Origin: Rhodocyclaceae bacterium UBA1310 | GTDB taxonomy: Bacteria; Pseudomonadota; Gammaproteobacteria; Burkholderiales; Rhodocyclaceae | DNA length: 8,443 bases | Assembly: GCA_002307175.1 (NCBI GenBank) | Contig: DBTS01000075.1 | Coordinates: 27,336-35,778, forward strand | Direction: 5' to 3' | Shown here: positions 4,808 to 8,443 of the stretch, piece after piece | Layout of the letters: every line of letters begins with the position of its first letter | Position numbering within the stretch: the stretch's first letter is position 1 | The notes under the pieces: generated by a model | Databases searched by the model: none | What the model was told of the DNA's origin: nothing | The model's input: only the letters and a program-made list of their open reading frames with translations | Made by a program: the position numbers and the translations under genes

Positions 4808-5482
4808 TCACACAGCCCCAACCAGCAGCGCATTGCGAAAATCGGTGAGCGTAGTGCAGCGCAGGCCTTCGAAGTTGTTGCATTCGCGCACGACGCCGAC
4901 AAAGGCGGTGCCGGCGGCCTGGGCGGCTTCGTAATCGGCGCGGGCATCGCCGAGGAAGAGCACCTGCTGCGGCGCGCAGCCCTGGCGGCGGATCACTTCG
5001 CGCAGGGCGTCGGCCTTCTCGGTGGGTGCGCCGAATACGGCGCTGAAGTGCTGGCGCAGCTGGCGGCTGGTGAGCTGGTGTTCGACTTCTTCCTGCGGCG
5101 CGGCGGAGCTGACGTATTTGGGGATAGGTGTGGAGCCGAGAAAACTTTCGATACCCTCGACCAGGGGCACTTTGCGCAGGCCTTCTTCGAGCAGCTCGGC
5201 ATAGCGCGTGGTGAATTGCTCTTCGAGTTCCGGGCCATAGCACAGGCACAGGATTTCCCGCCAGATATGCTCGAACTTGCGCTGGCGCGGCACACCTCCG
5301 GCACTGCGGTTGTAGACCGCAATTGCGGGCAGATCTTCGGGGAAATCGGCAAACAGGCGCAACAGGGCCTGATGCTTGAGTTCATTCGATTGCAGGATGA
5401 CGCCATCCATGTCGAACACCAACGCCGCAAAGCTTCTTTCAGCCAAACCGGGTTCCTCCGCTCTATCGTGGGACCTGCTCAT
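4808..5482 (-). CDS. HAD-superfamily phosphohydrolase
   Basis: A 224-aa cytosolic HAD hydrolase, a family that removes phosphate through an aspartyl-phosphate intermediate. All four motifs are present: motif I FDMDGV (nucleophile D24, acid/base D26), motif II VSSAAP with S125, motif III K156 in TEKADAL, and motif IV LGDARADYEAA (D179, D183). A cap is inserted between motifs I and II (about residues 35-110), as in the phosphoglycolate phosphatase/beta-phosphoglucomutase-like class. The substrate cannot be told. I chose the ATG at 5482; an in-frame ATG at 5497 and a GTG at 5548 are alternatives, and none has a good Shine-Dalgarno. It is divergent from the gene at 5612, with a short shared intergenic region. 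Codon and base use is GC-rich like its right-hand neighbours and unlike the cassettes. Confidence 0.87.
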   Translation of the reverse strand: MSRSHDRAEEPGLAERSFAALVFDMDGVILQSNELKHQALLRLFADFPEDLPAIAVYNRSAGGVPRQRKFEHIWREILCLCYGPELEEQFTTRYAELLEEGLRKVPLVEGIESFLGSTPIPKYVSSAAPQEEVEHQLTSRQLRQHFSAVFGAPTEKADALREVIRRQGCAPQQVLFLGDARADYEAAQAAGTAFVGVVRECNNFEGLRCTTLTDFRNALLVGAV

Positions 5483-5611
5483 AATGTATAACTGCATTGT
5501 GCAACGAATTGTGCCCGCTGCACAACGCCATGCCGGTTTGCCGGCCACCCGCTAGTCAGCCACTCCCGCCCAAAACACCTGATTGGGTAGTGGCGGGAAT
5601 TATTGAGCCGG

Positions 5612-6778
5612 ATGAGAATCCAAACCCTGAACCTGTCACGGCTAATCTCCATGCTCCCGTTTTCTCCCCTGCTCCACCTGCGCGCATTTGTCTGTGCCGC
5701 GCTTCTCTGCCTGCCAGCTATGGATGCGCTGGCGGATATCTACCGCATCGACCTTTCCCCGGATCTCTACGGCAAGATCCGCCGCGATCAGCCGGAAGAT
5801 GTTTTCAGCCCCGGCGTGATCACGATCCATCGCAAGAGCGATAACAGACAGCTGATCCGCGTGGAATCTGAAGAGCTGACGCTGGATCTGCATGAGGGCA
5901 AGGCGCTCGCCAATGTGCGGCAGCTGCCCTACGGCGAGCAGAGCGTGATCATGTTCGAGGATGTGAATTTCGACGGGGTGAAAGATCTGGCAATCATGGA
6001 TGGGCAGAACAGCTGTTACCACGGGCCTTCGTTCCAGATCTACCTGGGCGATCCACGTGACCCGACGCACTTCACGTACTCTGAGGACTTCTCGCAACTG
6101 GCGCAGAACTACTGCGGGATGTTCGGGGTGGATGCCGCCCGGCATCAGCTCAACACCATGACCAAGAGTGGTTGCTGCTGGCACCAGTTCTCGACATTCG
6201 ACATTTTCGATGGCAAGCCACGCCCCATCCATGTACTGGAAGAGGAATACACGCCCGCTGGCGTGATCGTGAACACCGAATCCACCTGGAATGGCCGGAA
6301 AATGGTGGAGAAAAAAACGGTGGAGTACGCACTGGACGATGGAATCAATGAGGCCATCTTCTCGTTTGACATTGTCGGCAAAAATGCCCGCGCCTTCATT
6401 TTCAGCCCATCCGGCAACCGGCTGGCCTATGCACTGCTGATCCCCAGCGGGAAGCGTTTCAAAACCGAATTTGCCTACCCCGAGGCGCAGGATCTGTTAC
6501 GCGAGACGCCGCGCCAGGAAGCCTTCCGCTATGTAGAAGAAGGCCCGCTGCAGACGCTGAGCTTTGGCACCCGCTCGGCACGCTACACGGTGTATCACAA
6601 CAAAGAGACCGGGGACGCCGGCATTCGCGTAGACCAGGGCACCCGCCACACCGAATGGAAGGCTGCGCCGGGCACGCTGAGGGGGCATCTGGGTGACGTG
6701 GGAGACGAGGAATACGACAACCTCGCCGCAAGCCCAGGAGACAAGGCCGGCAATTCGGGGCAGAGTCAGCCGCAATAG
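5612..6778 (+). CDS. Secreted or periplasmic XAC2610-like protein
   Basis: A 388-aa protein with an N-terminal signal peptide: a hydrophobic stretch at residues 25-37 (AFVCAALLCLPAM) and a likely signal peptidase I cut after DALA (41/42). The mature part carries FEDVNFDGVKDLAI (about 115-128), a D-x-N-x-DG-x-x-D loop typical of calcium-binding or FG-GAP-like repeats. NSCYHGPSFQIYLGD follows, an arrangement seen in XAC2610-related proteins. Several cysteines (SCY, NYCG, GCCWH) could form disulfides in the periplasm. The C-terminus is polar and low-complexity (SPGDKAGNSGQSQPQ). The function is unknown. The start is uncertain: ATG 5612 is used; ATG 5651 would still give a signal peptide, and TTG 5603 is also open. 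Family assignment is from recollection of motif layout and is moderate. Confidence 0.75.
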   Translation: MRIQTLNLSRLISMLPFSPLLHLRAFVCAALLCLPAMDALADIYRIDLSPDLYGKIRRDQPEDVFSPGVITIHRKSDNRQLIRVESEELTLDLHEGKALANVRQLPYGEQSVIMFEDVNFDGVKDLAIMDGQNSCYHGPSFQIYLGDPRDPTHFTYSEDFSQLAQNYCGMFGVDAARHQLNTMTKSGCCWHQFSTFDIFDGKPRPIHVLEEEYTPAGVIVNTESTWNGRKMVEKKTVEYALDDGINEAIFSFDIVGKNARAFIFSPSGNRLAYALLIPSGKRFKTEFAYPEAQDLLRETPRQEAFRYVEEGPLQTLSFGTRSARYTVYHNKETGDAGIRVDQGTRHTEWKAAPGTLRGHLGDVGDEEYDNLAASPGDKAGNSGQSQPQ

Positions 6779-6944
6779 CTGGGTAAACCAAAGCCGGGCG
6801 GGAGACTGATCCGGGGTGGCAATCTTCTTTTTTGAGTTCTTCAGGCTTTCGTGTGGGTGATCCGCGGGCTTTAGCCTGCCCCCGCTGAGTGAGATTGATC
6901 TGTATGCGGGCTTCGCTTGAATAGGCACGATAAGGCGCAACAAA
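6779..6944. other. Intergenic stretch after the XAC2610-like gene
   Basis: No gene is supported. A T-run at about 6829-6834 is not preceded by a convincing stem, so I do not call a terminator. GCGGGCTTTAGCCTGCCC near 6868 forms only a very short hairpin. Confidence 0.4.
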
Positions 6945-7050
6945 GCGTTGGGAGACGCCTGCGGCTTTCCCAACCTACGCCATTGGCCTACCGTGCCGGT
7001 TTTCGTAGGGCGCCGACAGGGAACAATGGAGCGAAGCGGAATTGCGCCGC
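6945..7050 (+). repeat. Dispersed repeat, copy c
   Basis: Begins GCGTTGGGAGACGCCTGCGG and ends GAAGCGGAATTGCGCCGC. It matches copy a (4192-4299, opposite strand) along most of its length and copy b (4409-4441) at its first third. From 7051 to 7209 nothing further is recognised. Confidence 0.65.
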
Positions 7051-7209
7051 ATGAAGAATGGTAGCTCGGTGAAACACTTGCCTGGGTAGCTCGTGCGGCA
7101 TACACAAAGGCGCTTCATTTGAACGACCAGAAGCTCAAGACAGAGGGCTCAGGAAAAGTTTGCTTCCCCGCCTGAGACCCACACTAATCGTATGAACCTC
7201 TTTTTTGGT

Positions 7210-7250
7210 GCAGCCGCAAGCTGCGCTATCCAGCACGGCGCCTCGGCGCC
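7210..7250. repeat. Two hairpins just past the tetR-type gene stop
   Basis: GGCGCC-TC-GGCGCC (7237-7250) and GCAGC-CGCAA-GCTGC (7210-7224) follow the minus-strand gene directly. On that strand the second stem is followed by an A-run (complement of T at 7201-7206), not a T-run. Intrinsic termination is therefore not supported, though the stems might protect the mRNA end. Confidence 0.35.
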
Positions 7251-7820
7251 TCACAGGCTCTTGAGCAGCACACGCGCCACAGCGGCCTGTGCTGCGCCCT
7301 CTCCGGTCATCTGCGCACGCACAATGGCCCCCTCCACAATCAGCAGCACCGCCTGGGCCGTCTGCTTTGGTACGCGATGCCCCAGGGTGGCGATGAAGTT
7401 GCGCAGATACGTGCCGAGTGCCTCTTTGTGCGCCCGGGCAATGTCAGCCACAGCCTCGCTGGGGGTTCCCTCAGCCACTGAATTGATAAAGGCACAGCCC
7501 CGAAATCCGGGGTCACAGAACCATTCTTCAAGCACATCGGCTATCAGCGCAAGAGAGGGTTTACCGCTTTCGCAGCGTTTCACGAGGCTACTGTCAAACC
7601 ATGCCATCCAGGTTTCATGGCGATGATTCAGAAAAGCCTGTACCAACTCTTCCTTTGACGGAAACTGGCGATAAAACGAGGCTTTGGCTACGCCAGCCTC
7701 GGCGATGATGCGATCAATACCGGTAGCACGAATACCCTGCTCGTAGAACAGCCGCGTGGCCGTATGCAGAATGCGCTCCCTGGCGGAAGCACCGGAAACG
7801 GAAGAATCGAGAAGTCTCAT
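7251..7820 (-). CDS. TetR/AcrR-family transcriptional repressor
   Basis: A 189-aa TetR-family regulator. The DNA-binding domain spans about residues 13-64 (ERILHTATRLFYEQGI, then the HTH TGIDRIIAEAGVAKASFYRQF, then SKEELVQAFL). The C-terminal ligand/dimer domain (about 75-185) has the WFCDPGFRGCAFINSVAEG segment common in one large TetR subfamily. Family members bind palindromes as dimers and release them on binding a small molecule; the ligand here is unknown. Two palindromes lie directly upstream of its ATG, between it and the divergent gene at 7931, so it probably represses both. The ATG at 7820 has no clear Shine-Dalgarno. Length is usual for the family. Confidence 0.93.
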   Translation of the reverse strand: MRLLDSSVSGASARERILHTATRLFYEQGIRATGIDRIIAEAGVAKASFYRQFPSKEELVQAFLNHRHETWMAWFDSSLVKRCESGKPSLALIADVLEEWFCDPGFRGCAFINSVAEGTPSEAVADIARAHKEALGTYLRNFIATLGHRVPKQTAQAVLLIVEGAIVRAQMTGEGAAQAAVARVLLKSL

Positions 7821-7829
7821 GAAAACAGT

Positions 7830-7858
7830 TTGACAGACAGATCTGTCTACCGCAAGAT
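7830..7858 (+). promoter_or_regulatory. Candidate promoter for the DUF1348 gene
   Basis: TTGACA (7830-7835) is a perfect -35. At 17 bp lies CAAGAT (7853-7858), a poor -10. The spacer is occupied by palindrome 1, so repressor binding would block it. The -35 is convincing; the -10 is not. Confidence 0.4.
7835..7848. promoter_or_regulatory. TetR-type operator 1
   Basis: AGACAGATCTGTCT is a perfect 14-bp palindrome, 15 bp upstream of the repressor gene start and overlapping the TTGACA box of the divergent promoter. Confidence 0.72.
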
Positions 7859-7861
7859 AGT

Positions 7862-7875
7862 AGACAGACCTGTCT
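7862..7875. promoter_or_regulatory. TetR-type operator 2
   Basis: AGACAGACCTGTCT has one mismatch to a perfect palindrome and one difference from operator 1. Its centre lies 27 bp from that of operator 1. It is flanked by TA on both sides (TAGACAG...CTGTCTGTA). Confidence 0.68.
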
Positions 7876-7918
7876 GTACATATTTTAGATTATTTTCAGG
7901 TTTTGCCAACACCACCAC

Positions 7919-7923
7919 AGGAG
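7919..7923 (+). promoter_or_regulatory. Ribosome binding site of the DUF1348 gene
   Basis: AGGAG, 7 nt before ATG 7931. It fixes this start. Confidence 0.75.
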
Positions 7924-7930
7924 CCTCCCC

Positions 7931-8407
7931 ATGTCAGAATCCGCAATCCGCCCTCCCTTGCCACCCTTTTCAGCAGAATCTGCTGCACAGAAAGCTCGCG
8001 CCGCCGAAGATGCCTGGAATTCGCGGGACCCGGCACGCGTCTCCCTGGCTTATTCGGCGGACAGTACCTGGCGGAATCGCTCGGACTTCGTTCATGGACG
8101 CGCAGAGATCGTGGCATTCCTCACGCGCAAATGGGAGAGGGAACAGGAATATCGTCTGATCAAGGAAGTCTGGGCTTGGCAGGAAAACCGCATTGCAGTG
8201 CGCTTTGCCTATGAATGGCACGACGAGGCTGGGCAGTGGTACCGTTCATACGGAAACGAAAACTGGGAGTTTGATCACCACGGCCTGATGACGCACCGCC
8301 ACGCCAGCATCAACGACCTGCCAATCCAGTTCGAGGAACGCAAATTCCACTGGCCTCTGGGGCTCCGCCCGGATACCCATCCCGGTCTTTCGGACCTGGG
8401 GCTTTAG
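7931..8407 (+). CDS. DUF1348 / NTF2-like (SnoaL-fold) protein
   Basis: A 158-aa cytosolic protein matching the DUF1348 (COG3558) family of the NTF2-like superfamily. Typical features are the N-terminal helix AAQKARAAEDAWNSRDPARVSLAY (about residues 18-41), the strand DSTWRNRSDFVHGRAEIVAFLTRKW (44-68), NRIAVRFAYEWHDEAGQWYRSYGNENWEFDHHGLM (86-120) and the HASINDLPI tail. NTF2-like folds form a cone-shaped pocket; the activity of this family is not established. A good Shine-Dalgarno and length support the call. It is divergent from the TetR-type repressor, with two operators between them, so it is probably induced by the repressor's ligand. The final 36 bp of the window hold nothing I recognise. 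Confidence 0.9.
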   Translation: MSESAIRPPLPPFSAESAAQKARAAEDAWNSRDPARVSLAYSADSTWRNRSDFVHGRAEIVAFLTRKWEREQEYRLIKEVWAWQENRIAVRFAYEWHDEAGQWYRSYGNENWEFDHHGLMTHRHASINDLPIQFEERKFHWPLGLRPDTHPGLSDLGL

Positions 8408-8443
8408 AAGCTGTTCATGATCTGTAGCGAGAAGGCGTCAGTG

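Noticed and set aside
6497..7105. 202-aa minus-strand open frame
   Set aside because: It overlaps the 3' end of the XAC2610-like gene on the opposite strand and then runs through repeat sequence.
7201..7224. Hairpin plus T6 as a terminator
   Set aside because: The T-run precedes the stem on the plus strand and becomes an A-run after it on the minus strand, so it is wrong for both directions.

Overview
The window looks like an accessory-to-core junction of a gammaproteobacterial, probably Pseudomonas-like, chromosome. This rests on GC-rich housekeeping-type genes on the right, an AT-richer integron cassette block on the left, a perfect CRP/Vfr-type site and abundant short dispersed repeats. 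The species cannot be fixed from the sequence alone.

Left part (1-1466): a two-gene toxin-antitoxin operon on the minus strand. A HipB-like helix-turn-helix antitoxin (113 aa) overlaps by one base (TGATG) with a HipA-family kinase toxin that runs off the left edge just before its catalytic loop. The operon promoter is embedded in three clear and one weak copy of an inverted repeat, TGTC(C/T)G-N6-C(A/G)GACA, with centres spaced 30, 44 and 30 bp.

Integron part (1670-about 3480): three attC recombination sites (1670-1747, 2275-2340, 2501-2570), all readable as minus-strand attC with an extra base in L''. They delimit cassettes coding leftward: a 164-aa helical-repeat-like protein, a cassette body made only of a 160-bp inverted-repeat element, and a 287-aa DUF4062 (TIR-like) protein with a C-terminal winged-helix-like region whose stop codon lies in the attC. 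No integrase gene is present, so within this window it is a cluster of attC sites lacking an integrase. A second copy of the 160-bp element lies at 3622-3781 with 9-bp direct repeats at its ends, so it behaves like a MITE. To its right, a perfect CRP/Vfr consensus site sits at class II distance from a good -10 box directed leftward into the array.

Middle (3905-4807): no convincing gene. It is filled with inverted and dispersed repeats, including a 306-bp structure with 20-bp terminal inverted repeats; one repeat family recurs at 6945-7050.

Right part (4808-8443): ordinary chromosomal genes. A HAD-family phosphohydrolase (minus) is divergent from a secreted XAC2610-like protein with a calcium-loop-like motif (plus). 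Then a TetR-family repressor (minus) is divergent from a DUF1348/NTF2-like protein (plus), with two AGACAG-type palindromic operators in the shared promoter region, as expected for a repressor controlling itself and its neighbour.
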